A DNA stretch of 64,000 nucleotides, taken from assembly GCF_000725625.1 (NCBI RefSeq), contig NZ_JOHS01000002.1:124001-188000 (forward strand). Direction: 5' to 3'. The DNA is from Streptomyces sp. NRRL F-6676. GTDB lineage: Bacteria; Actinomycetota; Actinomycetes; Streptomycetales; Streptomycetaceae. The notes under the pieces are model-generated. The model was given only the letters and a program-made list of their open reading frames with translations. It made no database searches and was not told the DNA's origin. This document shows positions 1 to 7,754 of this stretch, piece after piece (position 1 is the stretch's first letter; each line of letters starts with the position of its first letter). The position numbers and the translations under genes were made by a program.

Positions 1-24
1 GGGGATATGGGGCGAGCATGAGAG

Positions 25-52
25 CGGGCCCCGGCTTGACAGCCGGGGCCCG
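25..52 (-). terminator. Rho-independent terminator of tRNA-Gln
   Basis: A perfect 12-bp inverted repeat (25-36 with 41-52) has a four-base loop. It lies about 20 bases past the CCA end of the minus-strand tRNA-Gln gene, so it is its likely terminator. Confidence 0.75.
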
Positions 53-72
53 AACCTGGGTCCTGCTCGCTG

Positions 73-148
73 TGGCTCCCCCGCAAGGATTCGAACCTTG
101 TCCTACTAGATCCAAAATCTAGTGTGCTGCCAGTTACACCACGGGGGA
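73..148 (-). tRNA. tRNA-Gln (anticodon UUG)
   Basis: Read on the minus strand, a seven-base-pair acceptor stem closes perfectly, the T arm carries the standard GGTTCGAATCC loop, and the anticodon loop TTTTGGA gives anticodon TTG, decoding CAA. The 3' CCA appears to be encoded (73-75). No integrase gene or duplicated 3' tRNA end is seen nearby, so it does not look like an occupied phage attachment site. Confidence 0.93.
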
Positions 149-159
149 CAGCGCTTCAG

Positions 160-165
160 ACTTTA
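160..165 (-). promoter_or_regulatory. possible -10 element of tRNA-Gln
   Basis: On the minus strand, TAAAGT lies about 12 bases upstream of the mature 5' end of the tRNA, a suitable place for a -10 box. No convincing -35 hexamer was found at normal spacing, so this is tentative. Confidence 0.3.
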
Positions 166-326
166 CCCGAGACGTTCCTGGGCTTGGGTCGCGATGCCCT
201 GCCACCAGCCCTCGATGCGGTTGTGCGGGTGGGCGCTTCCGGCAACCTTTCGGTGACCGTGCGTGGGCGGTGGTGATCGGGGAAACTCTTCGGAAAAGGG
301 CGGGCGGGCGCCCGTAGGGTGGGGGT

Positions 327-1712
327 ATGACCACGACGGGGGAAGAGCGTGCCGGGCCGTCGCCGGGGGGCGGGCCCTGGTGGTGGGACCGGTGGCGTGC
401 GGCGGTGCTGGACGTCGGGCTCGCGGCGGTGTCCGCGGTGGAGTGCACGGCGGAGGGGTGGCCGTTCGCGCAGGACGCGGGGCTGCCCGTGTCGGTGGGG
501 ATGGTGTTCGGTTTCCTCGCCGGGGTCTCGCTCGTGCTGCGGCGGAAGTGGCCGATCGCCGTCGTACTGGTGGCGATCGCGATCACGCCGGCGCAGATGG
601 GGTTCCTGCTGGGCCTGGTGGGCCTCTACACGCTGGCCGCCGCCGAGCTGCCGCGGCGGATCATCGGGGCGCTGGCGGGGATGTCGTTCGTCGCGACGCT
701 GATCGTGACGTATGTGCGGGCGCATCAGGGTGTGATGCACGGGGATCTGGCGATCAGTGACTGGTTCGTGCCGTTCCTGTCGCTGACGACCGCGCTCGGG
801 ATGACGACGCCGCCGGTGCTGCTGGGGCTGTATGTCGGGGCGCGGCGGCGGCTGATGGAGAGTCTGCGGGAGCGGGCGGATTCGCTGGAGCGGGAGTTGG
901 TGCTGCTGGCGGAGCGCGCCGAGGAGCGTGCGGAGTGGGCGCGCAACGAGGAGCGGACGCGGATCGCGCGGGAGATGCACGACGTGGTGGCGCACCGGGT
1001 GAGTCTGATGGTGGTGCACGCGGCGGCGTTGCAGGCGGTGGCGCGGAAGGATCCGGAGAAGGCGGTGCGGAACGCGGCGCTGGTGGGGGACATGGGCCGG
1101 CAGGCGTTGACCGAGTTGCGGGAGATGCTCGGGGTGCTGCGCAGCGGGGACGGTCTCACGGGGCGGGAGCGCGGGGTGCTGGGCGGTTCCGACGGTGTGG
1201 TGGAGCCGGTGCCGTTGGCGGCGGTGGGTCTGGCGGCGGCCGCGGCGGCTTCGCGGGTGGACGAGGGGTCGTCCGGCGGGGGTGAGGGGGCGCCGGAGGG
1301 GCCGACGCTGGCGGAGCTGGAGGAGTTGGTGGGGCAGTCGGCGGCGGCCGGGATGGTGGTCGATCTGTCGGTGGAGGGGGAGGCGCGGGGGTATGCGCCC
1401 GAGGTGGAGTCGACGGCGTACCGGGTGGTGCAGGAGGCGTTGACCAACGTCCACAAGCACGCGGCGGGCGCGAAGACGTATGTGCGGCTGGCGCACCGGG
1501 CGGCGGAGATCGCGATGCAGGTGGAGAACGAGCCGGCGCCGGAGCCGGAGCCGGGTGCGGTGGACGCGGCCCGGTTGCCGAGTGGGGGGAACGGGCTGGT
1601 GGGGATGAAGGAGCGGGTGAGCGCGCTGGGGGGCGTGTTCGTGTCCGGTCCGACGGATGCGGGGGGTTTCCGGGTGTCGGCGGTGATCCCGGCGGGGGCG
1701 GCGTCGGCGTAG
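327..1712 (+). CDS. sensor histidine kinase (NarL/DesK type)
   Basis: This 461-residue membrane sensor kinase has several hydrophobic segments between about residues 25 and 170 and no large extracellular loop, so it probably senses within or near the membrane. A short coiled coil (176-205) leads to the HisKA_3 dimerisation domain with phospho-acceptor His218 in the EMHDVVAH box. The C-terminal HATPase domain shows an N box (QEALTNVHKHA) and a glycine-rich box (GGNGLVGMKERV). The insert at about 275-330 is rich in Gly/Ala and poorly conserved in type. The ATG follows a GGGTGGGGG ribosome site. No response regulator lies next to it, so it is an orphan kinase here; its partner and signal cannot be named. 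Confidence 0.85.
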   Translation: MTTTGEERAGPSPGGGPWWWDRWRAAVLDVGLAAVSAVECTAEGWPFAQDAGLPVSVGMVFGFLAGVSLVLRRKWPIAVVLVAIAITPAQMGFLLGLVGLYTLAAAELPRRIIGALAGMSFVATLIVTYVRAHQGVMHGDLAISDWFVPFLSLTTALGMTTPPVLLGLYVGARRRLMESLRERADSLERELVLLAERAEERAEWARNEERTRIAREMHDVVAHRVSLMVVHAAALQAVARKDPEKAVRNAALVGDMGRQALTELREMLGVLRSGDGLTGRERGVLGGSDGVVEPVPLAAVGLAAAAAASRVDEGSSGGGEGAPEGPTLAELEELVGQSAAAGMVVDLSVEGEARGYAPEVESTAYRVVQEALTNVHKHAAGAKTYVRLAHRAAEIAMQVENEPAPEPEPGAVDAARLPSGGNGLVGMKERVSALGGVFVSGPTDAGGFRVSAVIPAGAASA

Positions 1713-1776
1713 GGCGGGTCCGCCGTGTCCGTCCGGTGGCTGCGCGGGTCCGCCGGGTCCGGTCCGCCCGTCCCGT

Positions 1777-2271
1777 TCAGGCCGTCGTGAGGCGGACCGG
1801 TGTCATGCCGGTGAGCAGGGTGGTGAGGCCCTGGTCGATGTCGGCGCCGAGGTACCAGTCGCCGGTGTGGTCGAGGGCGTAGGTGCGGCCTTCGGCGTCG
1901 ATGGCGAGGAGGGCGCGGCTGTCGGTCTCCTCGCCGAGGGGGCAGAGCTGGGTGCCGAGGGCGCGGCCGAGGTCGCCGAGGGTGCGGGCGAGGTGGAGGC
2001 CGTGCAGGGGGTCGAGGTGCAGGGGGGCGGGGGCGAGTTGGCGTCCGGCCTCCTGGGCGGTGAGCCGTAGGCCGCCGAATTCGGCCCAGGCCTCGACGGC
2101 GGCGGGGAAGACGGTGTGCCGGTGGCCGCCGGGTGTGGTGTGGTCGCGCAGGGTGTCGGCCCAGATCTCGGCCTGCTTTATGTCCCAGCGTCCGGGGGCC
2201 CAGCCGGCGGTGCGCAGCGCGGCGTCCACGGGGACGGCGAAGCGGGTGGTGGAGGTGCGGTCGGTGTGCAT
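1777..2271 (-). CDS. SUKH-3 family immunity-type protein
   Basis: A 164-residue cytosolic protein resembling the SUKH-3 branch of the SMI1/KNR4 superfamily: an N-terminal LRTAGWAPGRW motif, a central EAWAEFGGLRL segment, and a C-terminal DHTGDWYLG segment ahead of a final helix. Known SUKH proteins neutralise nuclease and deaminase toxins by direct binding. It lies 168 bases downstream of a deaminase gene on the same strand, the arrangement expected for a toxin-immunity pair. I chose the ATG at 2271; an in-frame start ten codons earlier (2301) is possible, and neither has a strong ribosome site. Which toxin it binds is inferred from position only. Confidence 0.75.
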   Translation of the reverse strand: MHTDRTSTTRFAVPVDAALRTAGWAPGRWDIKQAEIWADTLRDHTTPGGHRHTVFPAAVEAWAEFGGLRLTAQEAGRQLAPAPLHLDPLHGLHLARTLGDLGRALGTQLCPLGEETDSRALLAIDAEGRTYALDHTGDWYLGADIDQGLTTLLTGMTPVRLTTA

Positions 2272-2439
2272 CTGCCTATCGTTCGTCGAGGACCGGGACA
2301 TCGGCGCGGGGGAGGGGCGGGGTGTCCGCCGCCGTGTGCGCCGTCGTGCGGTGTGCGGGTGCGTGCGTGTGTGGTGCGGTGTCGGTGGGTCTGCTGCCGT
2401 GCGGGGGCTGCCGCCGTGACGGGTCTGCTGTGCGCGGCC

Positions 2440-2952
2440 TCAGTCCTGCTGGGTGGAGCCGACGACGCGGACGCCGAAGTGGGCGCTGAGCGCGGTGCAG
2501 GCGTGGCAGGGGGCGGCGAAGCTGCCGTGCAGGGGGTCGCCGTCCTCGCGGATGCGGCGGGCGGTGAGCTTGGCGTGCTTGAGGGCTCTGCGGGCCTCGC
2601 CGTTGGTCATGGGTTTGCGGGCGGCGCGCTTGCTGCGGGCGGCGTCGGCGGCGGTGAGGTGCCGGGAGATGAGGAGCGTCTCGGCGCAGCGTCCGGTGCC
2701 GCGGTCGCGTTGTGCGCTGGTGAGGGTGTCGAGGAAGTCCTGGACCAGGGGGTGCAGGGTGGGCGGCTGGTCGCCGCGGGCGGCGGTGCCGGTGAGGGTG
2801 GTGCCGCGGACGGAGAGGGCGGCGGCGATGGTGGGGAGGATGCCGTCGCGGCGGTGGAGGAGGACGGGGGCCTGTGGTGCCGCGGTGGCGCTCCAGCCGA
2901 TGCGGGGATCTCCGGACGGGTTCGTCCGGTGTTCCGTCTGTGCCGCGTTCAT
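2440..2952 (-). CDS. YwqJ-like nucleic acid deaminase family protein
   Basis: The 170-residue product carries the zinc signature of the deaminase superfamily: Cys89-Ala-Glu91 as the metal/proton-shuttle motif and PCHAC (148-152) supplying two more cysteines. Families of this type (YwqJ-related) are usually C-terminal toxin domains acting on nucleic acids or nucleotides. Here the domain stands alone, without a secretion signal or delivery repeats, so it may be a domesticated intracellular enzyme or a solo toxin. The ATG at 2952 has GGGAGGGG at good spacing; a longer reading frame upstream lacks support. The SUKH-3 gene follows on the same strand. Substrate unknown. Confidence 0.7.
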   Translation of the reverse strand: MNAAQTEHRTNPSGDPRIGWSATAAPQAPVLLHRRDGILPTIAAALSVRGTTLTGTAARGDQPPTLHPLVQDFLDTLTSAQRDRGTGRCAETLLISRHLTAADAARSKRAARKPMTNGEARRALKHAKLTARRIREDGDPLHGSFAAPCHACTALSAHFGVRVVGSTQQD

Positions 2953-3187
2953 GGTGGTGTACCCCTCCCTCGCATCCCCCCAACGGACACAGATTGCCAA
3001 ACGGTGGGGCCGGTGTGGAAGCTGGGGCGGTGTGACACGCCCGTGTCTCGCCGCACGGTCACGGTGGGGTGACGGCTGGTCACGGTTCGGGCCGGGCGGA
3101 GCGCCGGTGACCGGTGTCGGCGTACCGCATAGGCTGTTGCGGCAACGAGCCAGTGCATCACACAGATCGCCGCAGGGGGCTATCGCC

Positions 3188-4210
3188 ATGACGACAGGTC
3201 GGCCCGGGCTGGGGGTTCCACCCGGTGGCCACCAGGTGCGGGGACATGCCGTGCCGCCGAACGTGGCCTACGCGGGGCAGGTCGTGCGGTTCCCGGATCC
3301 GGTCCGGGCCGCGCGTCATCCCGGTGGGGTGCGGGTGGACGGGCAGGGTTATCCCGACTTCTCGCCGTACGCGCGGGCGGCCGCGGAGATCGCGGAGCCG
3401 CCGGAGGGTTTCGGCGTGGACGAACTGCGGCTGACGGACTACGTGTCGGCGAACGCGGCGCTGGCGGCGTCGGGGCACGCGTTGTGGGACACGGTCCCGA
3501 ACGTGGCGACGCCGCACGGCTGGACCTGGCACCACGTGCCCGGTGGCCGTCGGCTCGAGTTGGTGCCGGTCGAGGTGAAGGCGCTGCTGCGGCACCACGG
3601 CGGGATCGCGACGGCGCGGGTGGAGCAGGACAAGCGCGGGACGCGGCCGTTGCAGGAGACGCGGCCGGCCCACTTCGGGCTGCCGAAGTCGGCGGTGGCG
3701 GTGACGGAGCAGGAGGTGCTGGGGGTCGAGGAGGACCTGGGGTACCGGTTGCCGGGCGCGTACCGCTCGTTCCTGAAGGCGGCGGGCGGGTGCGCGCCGG
3801 TGGGCACCGCGCTCGACGCGGAGCTGGGGCTGCTGATCGACCAGCCGTTCTTCACGGTGCGGGACGAGGCGGCGGTGAACGACCTCGTGTACGTCAACAA
3901 GTGCCTGCGGGACCATCTGACCAAGGACTACCTGGGGGTGGCCTTCGTGCAGGGCGGTCTGCTGGCGGTGAAGGTGAAGGGCGAGCGGCTCGGTTCGGTG
4001 TGGTTCTGCGCGTACGACGACGCGCGGGACGTGGATCCGTCGTGGTCGCCGGCGGAGCGGGTGGAGCGGCTGCTGCTGCCGTGCGGGGACGACTTCGACG
4101 CGTTCCTGGGGCGGTTGGCGGGTTCTCCGCCGGAGCTGGAGACGGTGGCGAATCTGATGGTGGACGGCGGGTTCGCCCGTGCCGTTCCGGTGTCTTCCGC
4201 GGGGGAGTGA
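3188..4210 (+). CDS. WHH-type nuclease domain fused to SUKH-1 (SMI1/KNR4)
   Basis: A 340-residue protein in two parts. Residues 1-160 include a TWHHVPGGRRLELVP segment (W114-H115-H116) followed by LLRHHGG (His136-137), the pattern of HNH/ENDO VII nucleases of the WHH type, usually toxin tips. Residues 168-310 form a SUKH-1 domain (EQEVLGVEEDLGYRLPGAYRSF, then the acidic CGDDFDAFL stretch near 299-307). A toxin-like nuclease and its immunity-like domain in one chain is unusual. The ATG at 3188 follows AGGGGG; longer upstream reading frame was rejected. It is transcribed divergently from the deaminase/SUKH-3 pair and sits nine bases before the next gene, suggesting an operon. Nuclease activity is inferred from motifs only. 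Confidence 0.7.
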   Translation: MTTGRPGLGVPPGGHQVRGHAVPPNVAYAGQVVRFPDPVRAARHPGGVRVDGQGYPDFSPYARAAAEIAEPPEGFGVDELRLTDYVSANAALAASGHALWDTVPNVATPHGWTWHHVPGGRRLELVPVEVKALLRHHGGIATARVEQDKRGTRPLQETRPAHFGLPKSAVAVTEQEVLGVEEDLGYRLPGAYRSFLKAAGGCAPVGTALDAELGLLIDQPFFTVRDEAAVNDLVYVNKCLRDHLTKDYLGVAFVQGGLLAVKVKGERLGSVWFCAYDDARDVDPSWSPAERVERLLLPCGDDFDAFLGRLAGSPPELETVANLMVDGGFARAVPVSSAGE

Positions 4211-4219
4211 GGTCGGACG

Positions 4220-7200
4220 ATGGTGACCTACGCGCAGGCGCAGGAGCGCGCCGAGGAGTGGATCAACGGCGACGTGCCGGCGTACCAGCACCGTGAGGTG
4301 CGGGTACGGGAGTTCGAGCTCGGGTTCGTGGTGTGGGCGGAGGACCGGGCGGACGGGCCTCGTTCGGACGGGGGCGGGCAGCGGCTGGTGCTCGCGCGGG
4401 ACAGCGGGGAGGTGACGCTGTGGCCGTCGCTGCCGGTGGGTGAGGTGATCCGCCGGTACGAGGAGGAGTACGGCCGTCCGGACGCGGTCCCGGCGGAGAC
4501 GCCGGCGGCACCGCCGGCGCGGATGGACCTGAACCAGACGTCGTTTCTGCTGACCCCGCCGGAGTGGCTCCAGGAGGCGGCGGACCGCCTCGGCATCCCG
4601 GACCAGCGGAGGGACCGGACGGGGGGCGCGGGCGTGGCCGCCGTGCCCCCGTCCGCGGCGGACGGCCCGCCGGGGGCGGCGGCTGCGCCGCCGGCCGGGG
4701 CCGGCGGGGCGTCGGGTGAGCCGGGCGACCCGGGTGGGCTTGGTGCGCCGGGTGCCGACGGTTCCCCGGCGGGGGCTTCGGGGGCCGGTGGCTCCTCGGC
4801 TCCGGGTGCCGGGCGCGCGGTGGCCTCGGACGCGCCGGGGGCGCCCGGTGAGGGTGCGCGGTGGCCCGCGCCCGGTGACGTACGGGGCTCGGGCCCGCAG
4901 GGCCAACTGCCGGGCGCGCCCCCGGGGGCGACGCCCTGGACGGGTACCGACATCACCGCCGACGGGGACGACGACCGTTCGGTCGCGCTGCCGGCGACGG
5001 TGTTCGCCCCGCCGCTGAGCGGGCCGGACGACGGCGACGCCGGGCCGGGACCGGCGGCGGACGCCAAGACCGCGCTGATGTCGGGCGGCAGCGGCCTCCC
5101 GCCGACGACGGTGGCTCCCGCGCTGGACACCGCCCCGCAGGGCCCTGGGGCCCCGTCGTCGTACGGGTACCCGGCGCCGGGGGACGCCTCCGGCACCCCG
5201 CGGTACGGGTATCCGCCGCAGGCGCCGGCCCCCGCCGGCGACGCCGGGGGCACCCCCGACGCCGCGACGAGCCAGGCGCCGCCGCCCGGGGCTCCGGGCG
5301 CACGGCCTGGCGCCGCGCCGGGCGACCCGGCCGCGGCGCAGCCGCCGGGTGTTCCCGGTGCTCTGGGTGCCGGTGTGCCGCAGGCGCCGGGTGGGACGCC
5401 CGCCGGTGGTGTGCACCACGTGGCCACCGTGCTCGCCGGTCCGTCGATCGGCGGCCCGGGCGTGCCGCCTCCGCCGGGCGCGCCGGGCGGCCCGGGTGGT
5501 CCTGGTGTGCCGCAGGTGCCGGGTGCCCCGGGTGCCGCAGGTGGTCCTGGTGCGCCGAATGCTTCTGGGGGTCCGGCCGGTCCTGGCGTTCCGCCCCCGC
5601 CGGGTGGTCCGGGTGCCCCCGGCGGTCATGGTGCGCCGCAGGTGCCGGGCGGGCCGGGTGCCGCGAGTGGTCCTGGTGCGCCGCAGGTGCCGGGCGGGCC
5701 GGGTGCTTCTGGCGGCCCGGCGGGTCCTGGCGTTCCGCCTCCGCCGCAGGTGCCGGGTGCCCCCGGCGGTTCTGGTGCGCCGCAGGTGCCGGGTGGCCCT
5801 GCCGTACCGCCTCCGCCGGGCGCCCCTGGCGGCCCGGCCGGTCCTGGCGTACCGCCTCCACCGGGTGCTCCCGGTGCTCCCGGTGCTCCGGGCGGTCCTG
5901 GGGTGCCCCCGCCGGGCGCCCAGGGGACCCCGGGTGCCCCGGCCGGCCCCGGTGCGCCGCTGCCGTCCGACGGCACGCCCGCCGGTGGTGCGCACCACGC
6001 CGCCACCGTGCTCGCCGGTCCGTCCGTCGGCGGGCCCGGGGTTCCGCCCCCGCCGGGTGCTCCGGGGGCGCCGGGTGGTCCTGGCGTCCCGCCCCCGCCG
6101 AGCGCGCCGGGCACCCCGGGCGCCCAGCCCGGTCCCGGTGCCCCGCAGGCGCCGGGTGTGCCCGGTGCCGGTGCGCCGCAGCCGCCGGGTGGTACGCCCG
6201 CCGGTGGTGTGCACCACGCCGCCACCGTGCTCGCCGGTCCGTCCGTCGGCGGCCCGGGGGTCCCGCCCCCGCCGGCGGCCCCGGGCGCCCCGGGCGGCCC
6301 CCGCGCCCCCCAGCCGCCCGGCGCGCCGGGCACCCCCGGCACCCCCGGCGCCGTCCACCACGCCGAGACCGTGCTCGCCGGTCCGTCCATCGGCGGGCCC
6401 GGCATGCCGCCGCCCCCGGGTGCCGTGCCGCCCCCGCCGGGCGCCCCGGGCATGCCCGGTGGGCCGGTCGGTGGTCCCGTGCCCGGTGGGCCGGGCGCAC
6501 CCGGCGGTGCCTACGGTTACCCCCCGCACGGGCAGCCCACCGTCGGGCCCGGGTATCAGGCCGTGCTGCGCTACCGCGCGCAGGACGGGTCGGAGCAGCA
6601 GATCATCCGGCGCTCCGCGCCGGGCACCCCGCACCCGGAGTGGCAGATCTTCCACGAGCTGCGCGGTCTGAACGTGCCGCCGGACCAGGTGCTGGAGCTG
6701 CACACCGAGCTGGAGTCCTGCCACCTCCCGGGCGCCTACTGCGCCCGGATGATCGGCGAGCAGTGGCCCAACGCCCGGATCACCTCCATCGCCCCGTACG
6801 GCACCGACCACGCCTCCCGTCAACAGGGCATGCGGCAACTCCTCGCGCACCAGGGGGAGTTGCACCAGGTCGCGGACGGCCCCGCCCGCCCCGCCCCGGT
6901 GCGGGCGCCGATCCCGCCGGTGCCGCCCGCCCCGCCGATCCCCCCGGAGGGCATCGCACAGGAGCTGGCCGCGGCCTTCGGCCCCGGCGTCTTCCGCTTC
7001 GACCAGACGGCGGTCTCCCGCCAGGGCGTCCCGCCGGTCGTGGCGCACACGCTGGTCGTGGCGGGGCTCCCGGTCGACATGGGCCCGTTCTTCTGGGCGC
7101 AGGCCCAGCCGGGCCGTCCCGTCCCGACGCTGGCGGAGCTGGCGCAGGAGCGCGGGGTGCGCCCGGCCGCCGACGCCGGTTCGTACCTCGTGATGGGCAG

Positions 7201-7507
7201 CGACTTCGGCAAGGCGCTCTGCGTGCAGTACGGCACGGCGAACATCGTCGCGGTGCCGGTGGAGGCGGGCCCGAACGGGCAGTCCGCACCGCCGCAGTTC
7301 GTCAACACGGGGCTGCCGGAGTTCGCGCGCTGCCTCGCCCTCCTCGGGCGGATGTGGCGGCTGCGCTACGGCCTGAACCAGGAGCAGGCGGGCCGCTGGA
7401 CCGTCGACTTCCAGGCGCAGCTCGCCGCGCTGGACCCGGCGGCGCTGAACTCGCCGGAGAGCTGGTGGTCGGTGCTGCTGGAGCAGATGTGGGACGGCCT
7501 GCTGTGA
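4220..7507 (+). CDS. Imm35/YrhB-like - collagen-like linker - deaminase - SUKH-4 protein
   Basis: A 1095-residue modular protein. Residues 1-90 resemble the YrhB/Imm35 domain (EEWINGDVPAY, FELGFVVWAEDR). Residues about 130-765 are Gly/Pro-rich, with collagen-like GxP/GAPGGPG tracts and four copies of a HHAxTVLAGPSxGGPG motif near residues 399, 592, 665 and 713. Residues about 775-890 resemble a nucleic-acid deaminase of the XOO_2897 kind, with HTELESC (828-834) and a second cysteine at 841. Residues about 905-1095 form a SUKH-4 domain (FRFDQTAVSR, GSYLVMGSDFG, MWRLRYG). No signal peptide or membrane segment. Thus a candidate toxin domain is bracketed by two immunity-like domains. It probably forms an operon with the WHH/SUKH-1 gene. 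Confidence 0.75.
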   Translation: MVTYAQAQERAEEWINGDVPAYQHREVRVREFELGFVVWAEDRADGPRSDGGGQRLVLARDSGEVTLWPSLPVGEVIRRYEEEYGRPDAVPAETPAAPPARMDLNQTSFLLTPPEWLQEAADRLGIPDQRRDRTGGAGVAAVPPSAADGPPGAAAAPPAGAGGASGEPGDPGGLGAPGADGSPAGASGAGGSSAPGAGRAVASDAPGAPGEGARWPAPGDVRGSGPQGQLPGAPPGATPWTGTDITADGDDDRSVALPATVFAPPLSGPDDGDAGPGPAADAKTALMSGGSGLPPTTVAPALDTAPQGPGAPSSYGYPAPGDASGTPRYGYPPQAPAPAGDAGGTPDAATSQAPPPGAPGARPGAAPGDPAAAQPPGVPGALGAGVPQAPGGTPAGGVHHVATVLAGPSIGGPGVPPPPGAPGGPGGPGVPQVPGAPGAAGGPGAPNASGGPAGPGVPPPPGGPGAPGGHGAPQVPGGPGAASGPGAPQVPGGPGASGGPAGPGVPPPPQVPGAPGGSGAPQVPGGPAVPPPPGAPGGPAGPGVPPPPGAPGAPGAPGGPGVPPPGAQGTPGAPAGPGAPLPSDGTPAGGAHHAATVLAGPSVGGPGVPPPPGAPGAPGGPGVPPPPSAPGTPGAQPGPGAPQAPGVPGAGAPQPPGGTPAGGVHHAATVLAGPSVGGPGVPPPPAAPGAPGGPRAPQPPGAPGTPGTPGAVHHAETVLAGPSIGGPGMPPPPGAVPPPPGAPGMPGGPVGGPVPGGPGAPGGAYGYPPHGQPTVGPGYQAVLRYRAQDGSEQQIIRRSAPGTPHPEWQIFHELRGLNVPPDQVLELHTELESCHLPGAYCARMIGEQWPNARITSIAPYGTDHASRQQGMRQLLAHQGELHQVADGPARPAPVRAPIPPVPPAPPIPPEGIAQELAAAFGPGVFRFDQTAVSRQGVPPVVAHTLVVAGLPVDMGPFFWAQAQPGRPVPTLAELAQERGVRPAADAGSYLVMGSDFGKALCVQYGTANIVAVPVEAGPNGQSAPPQFVNTGLPEFARCLALLGRMWRLRYGLNQEQAGRWTVDFQAQLAALDPAALNSPESWWSVLLEQMWDGLL
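5330..6530 (+). repeat. collagen-like Gly/Pro coding repeats
   Basis: Within the 1095-residue protein, GGTGCxCCGGG-type units repeat for about 1.2 kb, encoding GAPG, GGPG and VPPPPGAPG blocks interspersed with four longer cassettes that encode HHAxTVLAGPSxGGPG. Such repeats are prone to length change by slippage and to misassembly. Confidence 0.85.
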
Positions 7508-7547
7508 GCTGACCGCACCCCGTCCACACGCGGTTGACGTCGCGTCA

Positions 7548-7590
7548 GGGCCGGGTGGGGGCGTACGACTCGTGCGCCCCCGCCCGGCCC
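7548..7590 (+). terminator. terminator of the SUKH-4 operon
   Basis: A 16-bp inverted repeat (7548-7563 with 7575-7590, one G-T pair) with an 11-base loop lies about 40 bases after the stop codon of the 1095-residue gene. It separates the toxin/immunity island from the next gene. Confidence 0.75.
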
Positions 7591-7754
7591 TTCGTCGTGC
7601 CGCCACGCGCCCCTTTGCGACCCTTCTCCCCGGAGTGTCGCGTTGTCCCCGTCTCCGTCCGATCCACCAAGATATGCGCCAGATACGTGCGGAATCATTT
7701 CTGATTTCCCGTTCGTCATCTTGTCAGGTGGGTCGGGCGGAGAGGAGTTCCCCA

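Noticed and set aside
73..148. tRNA-Gln as an integration site for a mobile island containing the SUKH genes
   Set aside because: No integrase, excisionase or repeated tRNA 3' end is seen on either side; GC and codon use match the rest.
5330..6530. CRISPR-like or tandem-repeat array
   Set aside because: Repeats are in frame, degenerate and encode Gly/Pro linker; no constant repeats with unique spacers.
3158..7606. A 1482-residue reading frame on the minus strand
   Set aside because: It is the mirror of the high-GC codon bias and Gly/Pro repeats of the plus-strand genes; composition is Arg/Pro/His-rich with no domain.
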